Of a stretch of DNA of 64,000 bases, positions 44,680-54,592 are shown in pieces. The stretch is from Bedellia somnulentella. Lineage: Eukaryota; Arthropoda; Insecta; Lepidoptera; Bedelliidae. Each line of letters opens with the position of its first letter. Within the stretch, counting starts at the first letter, position 1. A program made the position numbers and the translations under genes. The notes under the pieces are model-generated. The model was not told the DNA's origin. It was given only the letters and a program-made list of their open reading frames with translations, and did not search any database. The stretch is taken from contig OY755198.1 in assembly GCA_963576735.1 (NCBI GenBank), positions 9,224,535-9,288,534 on the forward strand. Reading direction: 5' to 3'.

Positions 44680-44775
44680 AAGCCACTGTCGTAAGAAGTG
44701 TAGTAAAAAAAATATGGTAATATAAAAGATGGTTGCTGATGGGTCTCCAGCCAAATCGCTCAGCGACCACTTAAC
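44680..44775 (-). repeat. R1 fragment, decayed
   Basis: GATGGGTCTCCAGCCAAATC segment recognisable. Confidence 0.5.
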
Positions 44776-45033
44776 CTACATACATACATATACTCACGGC
44801 TATAAATCCCTAGATGGGGTAGCCAGAGCTAAGGAATGAGAAATTCCTCAGCCACCTTTGGAAAGTTGAGTGGGGAAAAGATGGTAAAATAAAGGTTGTT
44901 GGTGATGGGTCTCCAACCGCATCGCCCAAAATCCCTTAAAATCCCCAATACCGTTAGTCGCCTCTTACGTACACGGCGTACACCCACCGGAAAAAATGGG
45001 GTAGTGTTATTCTAAGCCGACACTACGCAGCAA
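44776..45033 (-). repeat. R1
   Basis: Near full length, with a small tandem duplication (GTACACGGCGTACACC). Confidence 0.85.
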
Positions 45034-45165
45034 ACTGTATCAAAAATATTTAAAAATACTAAAATGTGAATAAAATAAATAAATTACTAGATGGCGCTAC
45101 TGTCAGGGCATAGGTAAAAGTAAGATAGTAAATACATACTCAAGACTGAAACTTTCAAGGAGTAT

Positions 45166-45737
45166 ATGGGTGGCAAACATACTTATACTTCTGAATATCA
45201 CGTGTCATTGTCACCTGGGAATCGAGGTGCCCACGTTTTGCTTGGACAGTGTACTCACGTGATATACAATACATGTGGTATATATGAATACAGCGGCATA
45301 TGACACCTAGCCGACAACGTATAACTAGGCAATGTAGGGTACCTAACGATATTTTCGCACACCGACAAAAATCATGAATGAGAAATTAACTTGTGGCGAC
45401 CGCTAGACGGTGAACTCACTCGCACACTAGCAGCGTCATAAAAAATCGTACATCGCGGTATCGAAATGTTTCTCAAGCTAAACATAAATACAAATTCTAA
45501 GTTGGTACACAGCAGGCCAGTATATCTTTGCTGTTCCTACAGTGGTGACCCCGACGTGATTATACGTGATTATATTTTATGACGCTGCTAGTGTGCGAGT
45601 GAGTTCGCCGTCTAGCGGTCGCCACAAACTTATGAAATTACTTTAGAAAAGGCACATTAATTTAGACCCGACTCGGGATTTAAAACCATCCCTATTTGCA
45701 TGCTAGGAGGGTGTTCTACCCACTGAGCTATCACAGT
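45166..45737 (-). repeat. R2 SINE, decayed, split by an LTR insertion
   Basis: The body (to 45391) and head (from 45627) are separated by 45392-45626. Confidence 0.7.
45388..45630 (+). mobile_element. LTR plus inverted LTR end, 4-bp TSD
   Basis: AACT is duplicated at 45388-45391 and 45627-45630. 45392-45541 is an LTR (TGTGGCGACC...GTTCCTACA), followed by GTGGTGACCCCGACGTGAT, a primer-binding/leader-like start. 45577-45626 is then an inverted copy of the first 50 bp of the LTR with one mismatch. Confidence 0.7.
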
Positions 45738-45759
45738 TACAGTGACTTAAACTGTTAGA

Positions 45760-45920
45760 GCGCACACTACAGCGCACTCACTCGCACATAGCAGCGTCTC
45801 ACTCATATCCTACATCGCGGTATGTAAATGTTTTTCGAGTTAAGCATAAATACAAATTATAAGTTGGTACACAGCAGCGCGTGTACTGGCCAGAATATCT
45901 TTGCTGTTTCCACAGTGTAG
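45760..45920 (+). mobile_element. Diverged LTR copy
   Basis: It matches the LTR above from the CACTCACTCGCACA segment to CTTTGCTGTTTCCACA. No partner or internal region was found. Confidence 0.6.
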
Positions 45921-45983
45921 AACCCTTCGTGTGGACCAACTCGCACTTGACCAATGTAATTATTAAATAAAAATAAAACCTTC

Positions 45984-46148
45984 TCGGTCCGGAGGTCGCG
46001 GGTTCGATACCCGCTGAGTTAGTTACATGTGATGAGCATAAATGATTAGTCTTGGCTGTTATTTATATGTGTATTATATAATATTTAATTTAATATATCG
46101 TTGAGTTAGTATCCCATAGTACAAGTTGACTTAGTTTGGGGCTAACTT
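45984..46148 (+). repeat. tRNA-derived SINE, 5'-truncated
   Basis: GGTCGCGGGTTCGATACCCGC (B-box region) is followed by a body ending in TAGTTTGGGGCTAACTT. An antisense copy with the whole head is at 58187-58390. Confidence 0.6.
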
Positions 46149-46393
46149 ACATACATACATACATATACTCACGGCTATAAATCCCTAGACGGGGTAACCA
46201 GAGCTAAGGAATTAGAAATTTCTCAGCCACTTTTGGAAATTGAATGGGGAAAAGATGGTTAAATAAAGGTTGTTGGTGATGGGTCTCCAACCGCATCGCC
46301 CAAAAAATCCCTTAATAGCCCCAATACCGTTAGTCGCCTCTACACCCACCGAAGAAATGGGGTAGTGCTATTCTAAGCCGACACTACACAGCT
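46149..46393 (-). repeat. R1
   Basis: Near full length. Confidence 0.85.
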
Positions 46394-46424
46394 ATTATGA
46401 GCCGACACTATACAGCTAATTTAA

Positions 46425-46682
46425 TGTTTTTTGACATGAATTCCTCATGTGGGGATTATTACTCATAAATAAAAGATGTTATTAAAGGAAAGAAAAATTT
46501 CGACACTGGCGGGGTTCGAACCCGCTACCTCGGTTATACGTCCCCGTCGCTCTTGCCAATTGAGCTACCGTGTCAATGGCTGCCAGCGCGAAATTCTTCT
46601 ATCCTTTGTTTCTTTTACACGTTTAAGTAGTGTTTGCGTTTCCAACCTCCCATGAGATTTTCATGAACAAAAAGATTTATAT
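46425..46682 (-). repeat. R3 with inverted terminal tails
   Basis: Left tail, tRNA-like head (GGGGTTCGAACCCGC) and body, closing with CATGAGATTTTCATGAACAA in the opposite orientation to the left end. Confidence 0.7.
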
Positions 46683-46891
46683 AATTTTCCCTGTTTTTTG
46701 ATTTGACATACTCAAGGCTGTGAGTCCCTTTAATGGGTGCCCAGAGGTTTATTGGAAAATCTTCAGCAACTTAGAGATTTTCAGTGATCAAAAACTTGTA
46801 AAGTATCTTTTTCCTTCGATTTATTGGTATTTATAGCTGTGAATATCAGTGAAACAATGTGTCCCAGTAATTTTGACCATTACTCCTCATA

Positions 46892-47141
46892 TTGCTGTGT
46901 AGTGTCGGCTTAGAATAGCACTACCCCATTTCTTCCGGTGGGTGTACGTAAGAGGCGACTAACGGTATTGGGGCTTTTAAGGGATTTTTGGACGATGCGG
47001 TTGGAGACCCATCACCAACAACCTTTACTTGTACCATCTATTCCCCACTCACGTTTCCAACAGTGGCTGAGGAATTTCTAATTCCTTAGCTCTGGCTACT
47101 CCTTTTAGGGATTTATAGCCGTGAGTATATGTATGTATGTA
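46892..47141 (+). repeat. R1
   Basis: Near full-length sense copy. Confidence 0.85.
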
Positions 47142-47148
47142 CATATAA

Positions 47149-47206
47149 TTAACATCCCAGACGAAGGAACAATCATTTATGCTCATCACATTAATGTACA
47201 ATGTAC
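47149..47206 (-). repeat. SINE body fragment
   Basis: Matches the AACAATCATTTATGCTCATC part of the 58187-58390 SINE. Confidence 0.5.
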
Positions 47207-47354
47207 TTGACTCATGAAATCCAATTAGTAAAAACACTTATCTACTGTCTACCCTTTCTTATAAAAGTCGTGTTGCAGGAGGAGGCAGGGGCTGCGCAGG
47301 GGACGGGGGCTCCGACCATGGCCGATATCATAAGGTAACGTATTCATTCGTTTG

Positions 47355-47385
47355 CCGTGTAGTGTCGGTTTAGAATAGCACTACC
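47355..47385 (+). repeat. R1 start running into the assembly gap
   Basis: GTGTAGTGTCGGTTTAGAAT is the R1 5' end. Confidence 0.7.
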
Positions 47386-47585
47386 NNNNNNNNNNNNNNN
47401 NNNNNNNNNNNNNNNNNNNNNNNNNNNNNNNNNNNNNNNNNNNNNNNNNNNNNNNNNNNNNNNNNNNNNNNNNNNNNNNNNNNNNNNNNNNNNNNNNNNN
47501 NNNNNNNNNNNNNNNNNNNNNNNNNNNNNNNNNNNNNNNNNNNNNNNNNNNNNNNNNNNNNNNNNNNNNNNNNNNNNNNNNNNNN
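47386..47585. other. Assembly gap, 200 N
   Basis: Exactly 200 N, probably a fixed-size placeholder. Any long frame across it is meaningless. Confidence 0.99.
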
Positions 47586-48195
47586 CAACTGAGCTACAGT
47601 GTCAGTTGGCATCCAGCGCGAAATTTCGCTATCCTTTGTTTCTTTTTTACACGTTCAAGTAGTGTTTGCGTTTCCTACCTCCGAATTTTAACTAATTCGG
47701 AGGGCCACTTGTCTACCTTTTCAGATAGAATGCAAATGTTGGAAACATGACATGACACTGTAGCTCAGTTGGCAGAGCGACGGGGGCGTATACCCGAAGG
47801 TCGCGGGTTCGAACCCCGCCAGTGTCGAAATTTTTCTTTCCTTTAATAACATCTTTTATTTATGAGTAATAATCCCCACATGAGGAATTCATGTCAAAAA
47901 ACATTAAATTATGTGATAGTTAGGCGTTTCCAACATTTGCATTCTATCTGAAAAGGTAGACAAGTGGCCGTCCGAATTAGTTAAAATTCGGAGGTAGGAA
48001 ACGCAAACACTACTTGAACGTGTAAAAAAGAAACAAAGGATAGAGAAATTTCGCGCTGGATGCCAACTGACACTGTAGCTCAGTTGGCAGAGCGACGGGG
48101 GCGTATACCCGAAGGTCGCGGGTTCGAACCCCGCCAGTGTCGAAATTTTTCTTTCCTTTAATAACATCTTTTATTTATGAATAATAATATTTATT
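47586..48195. repeat. R3 inverted pair plus direct tandem copy
   Basis: A minus-oriented head and body (to 47752) meets a plus-oriented head-tail-body (47758-48065) followed by a second plus head and tail (48068-48190). Heads start GACACTGTAGCTCAGTTGGC and end with box B GGTTCGAACCCCGCC. The acceptor-like stem GACACTG/CAGTGTC pairs perfectly. Confidence 0.75.
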
Positions 48196-48414
48196 TTTTC
48201 TGTTTAGTTTTAAATTTGAAGTTTTTGTTTTTGTTTTTTATTTTATACTTTTTAGTGATAAGTTCTTAAATCACTCTGAGTTTTTTTAGTGAATTAGTGA
48301 TAGTTTTTTAGAGATAATTTTTACTGTCCGTTTCTTTTATAGTTTTTTTAACAGGTAGTTATAATATTTGTTATTATGACTTTAGCTTACTTGTTACTAT
48401 TTTGTTTACCTGCG

Positions 48415-48725
48415 GGCCTAGATAGAAAATCAAAGGATGCTTTAAGGAAAAGTCGCGTAAGGGAGAACGAAACACCCATCGAAAAAAAACAAAGACTTCA
48501 GCAGAGCAAGCACGAGCCGTATTTAAACTAGTTATCGCGTGGGATATAGCAGCCATCTTTTACGCACTTACTTAGTATCGTATACTGCCATCTCATTCTA
48601 ACCGTTATCGTGTCGATAACTCGTGCTTGCCCTTCAGAATGAGAGAGATCGTCAGCGTGCTGCTCTTGCTGCCGAAACAGATGAGCAAAGAGAAGTTCAC
48701 CTATCACAAATGCGAAGAAACACTC
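48415..48725 (+). pseudogene. Helitron ORF N-terminal fragment
   Basis: Frames give KSRVRENETPIEKKQRL and, after a MITE, RAALAAETDEQREVHLSQ, the basic repeated motifs (RxxETxEQRxxR) at the start of Helitron/PIF1-type transposon proteins. The MITE 48501-48635 splits it. No Rep or helicase core is nearby. Confidence 0.55.
48501..48635. mobile_element. Short palindromic MITE copy
   Basis: Ends AGCAAGCACGAG and CTCGTGCTTGCCCTTC, same family as 44127-44663. Confidence 0.7.
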
Positions 48726-49049
48726 TTATATATATGTAGCGTTGAGTCGTGTAGCATCCCTTGATAAGATGGCTTTAAGTGATATAGATTCAAAGAAATT
48801 ACTTAACCATCCCCATGACGAAAGAGCCTTGATTGAAATGACCAGGATGAAAAACATGATGTTGCAATATATATTTTTTTCTTCAATATAATTATGAGTA
48901 ATTTATTCATGTTTTTATATACTTTTTTGTTTAATAATTTAGTAACTCTGTTTATTACTAATAAAAAAACTTTATTAACATATATTGATAAATCTCTGTC
49001 TAGTATTGATAACTTTACATACATACTTATATTTCAAACTAAGAAACCT

Positions 49050-49645
49050 CCTTTTTTTCGAGTCGGTTAAAGAACTTAAACCCTCTCCTGAATGTAATAA
49101 CATAAACTGATAACTCTTTGTCTAATAATAACTAAGAACCTTCAAACTTACATACATACTTATAAGTGAAACTCAGAAACTCCTTTTTTGAGACGGTTAG
49201 ATCACTAAAACCTTGTCCTGAAAGTAACAAGTAGTTTTCTGAAAATCGCATCCAAATAGCTTAAGCGAAACGCGAGATAATCGCCGACCAACATACATAC
49301 ATGCAGGTCAAACACAGAACCTCCTTTCTTTTAGAGTCGGTTAAATATCTTAACCCATCTTCTAAATGTACCGAATACTTTTCTGAAAACCGCATCCAAA
49401 TAGCTTAAGCCAAACGTGAGATAATCGCGGACCAACAGACATACATACAGGTCAAACACAGAACCTCCTTTCTTTTTTTGGTCGGTTAAGGCACTAAAAC
49501 CTTCTCCTTAATGTAACGAATACTTTTCTGAAAACCGCATCCAAATAGCTTAAGCCAAACTCGAGATAATCGCGGACAATTATACATACATACATACATA
49601 CAAACAATCGAACTGAGAACCTCCTTTTTTGAAGTCGGTTAAAAA
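49050..49645. repeat. Minisatellite of ~144-bp units
   Basis: GAAAAYCGCATCCAAATAGC recurs at about 49241, 49385 and 49530, and AGAACCTCCTTT plus GGTCGGTTAA blocks recur with the same period. About four units, the first partial and diverged. Confidence 0.8.
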
Positions 49646-49689
49646 TGACTTTTTCTTCTATTGGCCTTGATTTAAATTTTGACAAAACT

Positions 49690-49895
49690 GCGAGTTATAT
49701 ATAAATAAATGCCTTACAGATGAAGATAAATCCCAGATTATACAAAAATTCAATGATTACAATCCTATCCAAATATTACAATCCTTAGTGATGATTCGCT
49801 CCATCTTCTAGGTGCCCCTCTGAACGAGGATACAGTGCCCGGTTTTGTTAAAGATAAAATTTCAAAATTCAATCAATCTTCAGTACAGATCCACA
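49690..49895 (+). pseudogene. Reverse-transcriptase fragment
   Basis: A frame reads SDDSLHLLGAPLNEDTVPGF and VKDKISKFN, which I place upstream in the same retrotransposon family as 51750-52924. It is separated by about 1.8 kb of repeats. Confidence 0.5.
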
Positions 49896-50367
49896 ATCAT
49901 AACTTGGCCGGCGGCGACTCTGGTACTACTGTCGCCATTTTGAAATTTCGGCCTGTCATTGTCAGTTAGTTCTTAACTAAATAAAAATTATAGGGTGACC
50001 TACGTATATAATAAATTATCACTTTCATTAATATTTTTTTGTAGTGGAAACTTTTTTTCAAAAACAATTATTTTTATGATGTATCTTTGCTTATTGATAA
50101 ACGCTTTTATTTCCAGTATTCAATATAAAAATTCATGAAAATTATTATTTATATTGTTAAATTTTATCTAAGTAGGCTAACACCGTCCGAAAAGTTGTGC
50201 GCGCATCGATAGTCATGCGGTGCGGGTTACGGGAAGTTGGGAAATGCTCCTGAATAAGATTTCACTTCGTATACACTGATGCGTGGGTTCTAATCCTAAT
50301 GCGGGGATGTACCAATGTGTCATTTCTTAAGTCATAACTGTCTGACATATATATAAAAATACAAGGC
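49896..50367. other. Non-coding, possible decayed SINE head
   Basis: GTGGGTTCTAATCC at about 50282-50295 resembles a box B. Otherwise nothing recognised. Confidence 0.3.
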
Positions 50368-50728
50368 AAATACGACGTGATAGCTTAATGGGTAGAACAC
50401 CGGTTAAGGTGCAAGCGACTCACTAGTCTTCAAATCCCGAATCGGGCCTACACCAATTTGTCTTTTCTAAAGTCATATGTGTGGTTAATTTATCACGGTT
50501 GTTATCGGTGAGGAAACCCACATGGCTGAGTTGTACTTAGTCATGTGACAGTGTATTCGTGGAAAACGGCGATAGTCCTGCCCCCTATCACGTGAGTATA
50601 CTGTTCATGCAAAGCGTGGGTACTCTGAACACCAGGTGACAAAGTCACGTGATGTTCAGAAGTATTAGTACCTCTGCCAAATCCCTTCGGGGGTATTCGG
50701 CGTAAACGTTTATGTTATGTTATATGTA
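50368..50728 (+). repeat. R2 SINE, near full length
   Basis: Head from GACGTGATAGCTTAATGGGT, box B TTCAAATCCCGAATCGG and tail TTTATGTTATGTTAT. Confidence 0.85.
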
Positions 50729-51030
50729 ACAAGGTTGTTAACAGCAATAAAAAAGTGCCCATAAATTCACTGACCCAGCAAAATGAATGACCCAAACGAT
50801 ATCTGATGTTTAGAATTATTTTTTCTGCGCCACCTTTTTGGGGGATCTATGTGTGAATATGAAATGTAAAAGACAGTACAAGACAAGGTAAGCCTCTAAT
50901 TTACAGGATTAAAAAAATGATTTTAAGTAGTTACCCACTTATTAACTCTAAATGTCACAATTAACAAATCCTTGAGTATAAAATAATGAAACAGCTTGCA
51001 GAAAAGTACAATTGGCAGTGTTATAAATAA
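50729..51030. other. Non-coding, nothing recognised
   Basis: No open frame or known repeat seen. Confidence 0.3.
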
Positions 51031-51192
51031 AAGATGTTATTAAAGGAAAGAAAAATTTTTCGACACTGGCGGGGTTCGAACCCGCGACCTTCGGGTATAC
51101 GCCCCCGTCGTACGTACGTTTACGTTTACGTATACGTTTTATTTATGAGTAATAATCCCCACATGAGGAATTCATGTCAAAAAACATAAAAA
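51031..51192. repeat. R3 fold-back chimera
   Basis: A minus-oriented tail and head (GGGGTTCGAACCCGCGACC) is joined through a (TACGTT)-like linker to a plus-oriented tail (CCCCACATGAGGAATTCATG). Confidence 0.7.
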
Positions 51193-51361
51193 AAAAAAAA
51201 TTGGCAGTGTTATCGCTAAAAGCTTCCAGACAACATTTGGGAGGTAAGATCATCAAATTTAGGATACACAGTCATTCGGGTAGACATACCAGACAAGGGC
51301 AAAAATAAATAAATATAATTAGCTTACATTAAAACGAACTTGTTTACTTACAATACTAGCT

Positions 51362-51615
51362 ATTACATACATACATACATATACTCAAGGCTGTAAATCC
51401 CTAGAAGGGGTAGCCCGAGCTAAGGAACTAGAAACTCCTCAGCCACTTTCGGAAAGTTGAGTGGGGTAAAGATGGTAAAATAAAGGTTATTGTTAATGGG
51501 TCTCCAACCGCTTCGCCCAAAAACCTCTTAAAGCCCCAATACCGTTAGTCGCCTCTTACGTACACCCACCGGCAGAAATGGGGTAGTGCTATTTTAAGCC
51601 GACACTACACAGCAA
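51362..51615 (-). repeat. R1
   Basis: Near full-length antisense copy. Confidence 0.85.
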
Positions 51616-51749
51616 CTAGTTATTAATTAAATGAATATTATATAAATTGTTGTATTAAGACATTTCAATACATAAATAAATTAGCCTGTATGATGTAAAG
51701 TTATTTCCCTTATAATGGTTATTTTTTATTTGCTGGCAATACTAATATC

Positions 51750-52924
51750 GATGACAGCGACAGCCCTTACCGGCCAAGAAAAGATTGTGGATCTGTACGC
51801 CTGCAAACTGTCAATCCACATTTGCCCTACACGCTTATTAAATTCTGTTTGTTTGTTCCTAAATTTATTTATGGTTTAAGGTGTTGCGACATCTGGAGGC
51901 ATTTTTCGGCATTAAATGATTTGGGCAACATTATACAAGATACTTTAAGCAAAATCCTAAATTGTAATTGTAAATTCGATGACAACAGCTGGGCTCAGGC
52001 TTCCCTTCCAGTTCGTTTTGGTGGCCTGGGTATTCGCAAAACATCTGATGTGGCTTTACCAGCTTTCTTGTCATCTGTGCATTCCACTATGACCCTATAT
52101 ACCATCAAATTATCAGTCCCTTTTTAGGTGAGGCCGAGGTCAGTGGAATGAGCGATGCCAAGATTGCTTGGATATCCATGCTTGGTTCTACTATCCCGAC
52201 AAAATTGGCTAGCCAGAGGTCATGGGATGACATACTGTGCGGACGGATTCAATTAAACATTTTGAACTCTGCTTCTGACCCCGCACAGCGTGCTCGACTT
52301 ACGGCTTCTGCAGGGCCTGAGTCGGGTTATTGGTTGAATGCGTTACCATCTGAGGCGATTGGTACCCTTCTCGATAGGTCTACTTTTTGTTTGGGGGTCT
52401 GTCTGAGAATTGGTGCCAAAATCAATGAAATTCATCGCTGCCGTTGTGGAGTGCAAGTTGATCAACAGGGTCACCACGGTCTTTCATGCCCCCACAGTGG
52501 AGGTCGCCTGTTACGCCATGCTGCTCTCAACGATATCATCCGTCGGGCTCTTGTCAGCGTCCATGTACCAGCTGTTTTGGAACCACCTGGCTTGACATGG
52601 GACGATACCAAGAGACCGGACGGTATGACTTTGTTGCCTAGGAGGAATGGCAGGGCGTTAATATGGAATGCAACGTGTGTTGATACCCTAGCGCCTTGCC
52701 ATTTATCAGGGTTGGCATCGCGATCAGGTGCTGCTGCAACCAATGCCGAGAGTTTCAAACGTCGAAAATATTCTGGATTATTTAATGATTATCATTTTAT
52801 TTCATTCGTCGTTGAAACTCTCGGCACATGGGGCAACGAGGCGCGGGTTTTCTTAAAAGATCTCTCAGCCCGCCTAGCAGAAGTCAGTGCTGGCAGCTAC
52901 CTCGGCCAACGAATTAGTATATAG
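51750..52924 (+). pseudogene. Retrotransposon C-terminal part: RT tail plus restriction-like endonuclease
   Basis: The upstream frame to 52127 includes SWAQASLPVRFGGLGIR, typical of this RT group. A frame break near 52120 separates a 258-codon frame (52148-52924). It has a zinc knuckle (CRCG, HHGLSC, GGRLLRH) followed by KRPDGMTLL and ALIWNATCVDTLA, the order expected for a PD-(D/E)xK-type endonuclease of non-LTR elements. In relatives I recall, the second motif has Asp where this copy has Asn (WNATC), so the nuclease may be dead. The 5' part of the element is missing. Clade not assigned. Confidence 0.7.
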
Positions 52925-54420
52925 CCATTTAAAGAGGAAATGCTGCCAGTATTTTAGGCGCGATACCGTTCTGCGACAGCGATGAATTTCATGAATTTTT
53001 CCAACTATAGTAGGTATTTATTTAGTTTTATATTTTAATTTAGGTTGTAAATTGTCTATGTAAATATTTTTAATTATTCTTGAACAAATTTATGTCATTT
53101 ATACCTAGCCGTTCCTATCAACATAGCTATGCTCGACTGTCTGGTCTCGTACTTATAGTACCTAATTCAGCCTAAATCAGCCAAACAATTCATACAGACA
53201 GTATTGATTTGAGTTGTATACTAGTTAGGTTAGGTATTATAAATTTAAATAAGTATAGGTGACTTACATGAGGTTTAAGCACGGTTTAAGATTCGATGGA
53301 ATTAAATGACTTAAAAATTTCTACATGAATTGGCCTAGACCTCGCTTTTTTAACATACCCTTTTTATATTATAAATCGATAAAGAACATCATACTTCAAA
53401 ACTTTGCCCATGGAATGCCTATCTAAAATATTGTAATTTTCAAAAAAAAATGATAATTAAAAATTGTCGTACCTAGTTCAAACTGAGAATGTATAGAACT
53501 AGATTCTTTGCTTCAGTGAAAATAAGAAATAAAAAAAAACATTTGATCTATGGTGTAAACAAAAACATAACCTCTTTCGGTATTTTCCAGTTCAATCGCT
53601 CGCTTACCGGTTTATTTTCATGATATTATTTTTCAACGACGATCAATACAACTGGAAAATACCGAAAGAAGTATGGTATTGTATGGTAGGCAGGTATATC
53701 AAAAGAAAAATAATTTTGTTTTCAAAGAGGTTGGTAAACCAGGGTAGTAAAGATTAAAAATAAAAATCAAAACAACGTTATCAACATAAACGTCAAGAAG
53801 CTTGTCAATGTCATAGACAGTGTTCAAATTTTATGTATTCCCATAATTAAGGGAATTTCAATAATTACATGTTATGAGTTTTTCGTTTTATGTACATTAT
53901 TCCTTCCTTCATATACTCATGATGGCCATAAATCTCAAAACTAATACGGAAATAATGCAGCCATTTTTGGAAGTTAAGTGGGGAAGGAGAAATGGGTCTC
54001 GAACCACATCCCAATAATAACTTAAAAATCCCCATTACTCCTACAAAACGATTTGTTTAGAATGAGATTAATGCTTGCATATTATTCGAACCACTCTGCC
54101 CCGACGCGCCGCACTGCATGTTTTAAGTCACATTTACTCAATCAAATTGTCACAGAGATTTTACAGAAAAATCTCAGAATCATGTTTACTTAATTCGTAA
54201 TGTGATTTTGATGAACATTTTGATAAATGGAAGTAATCGCTTTTATCCTGATTGTATAAAGCAACTCATGAACATAATAAATTATCAAGTCTAATGAGTA
54301 GACTGAAAAGAATATTTTAAGAAATGTGAAAACAAAATCAATAGTATGATTGGATGTATTTATGTAAAAAGCATATCTTTCTAAAATTTTCGACTATAAA
54401 TCTGGCAATACTTAGCAAAA
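52925..54420. other. Non-coding between retrotransposon and zinc-finger gene
   Basis: Contains a 19-bp inverted repeat (CTTTCGGTATTTTCCAGTT, 53574-53592 and 53650-53668) and a decayed R1 at about 53905-54050. Nothing else recognised. Confidence 0.4.
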
Positions 54421-54592
54421 CCGTTTGAAATCAAATCAAATGGAAGCGCGACTGAAGCGAGCGACCGCAGCGCTACTCTGTGGGCGCCATCTTGTCGTGT
54501 CTCCTTTTATATTCTACAGATCCAGAATACATCTTCTATACCAATCTGTTGAAAATTATCACAAAATCAGACTACGTCTACTCTGCTTTAAC

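Noticed and set aside
47370..47612. 80-codon frame across the gap
   Set aside because: Most of it is N; it is an artefact.
54425..54592. N-terminal extension of the zinc-finger protein from 54425
   Set aside because: The extra 56 residues are basic and low in conserved character. ZAD proteins usually start shortly before the first Cys pair, so the ATG at 54593 is preferred.
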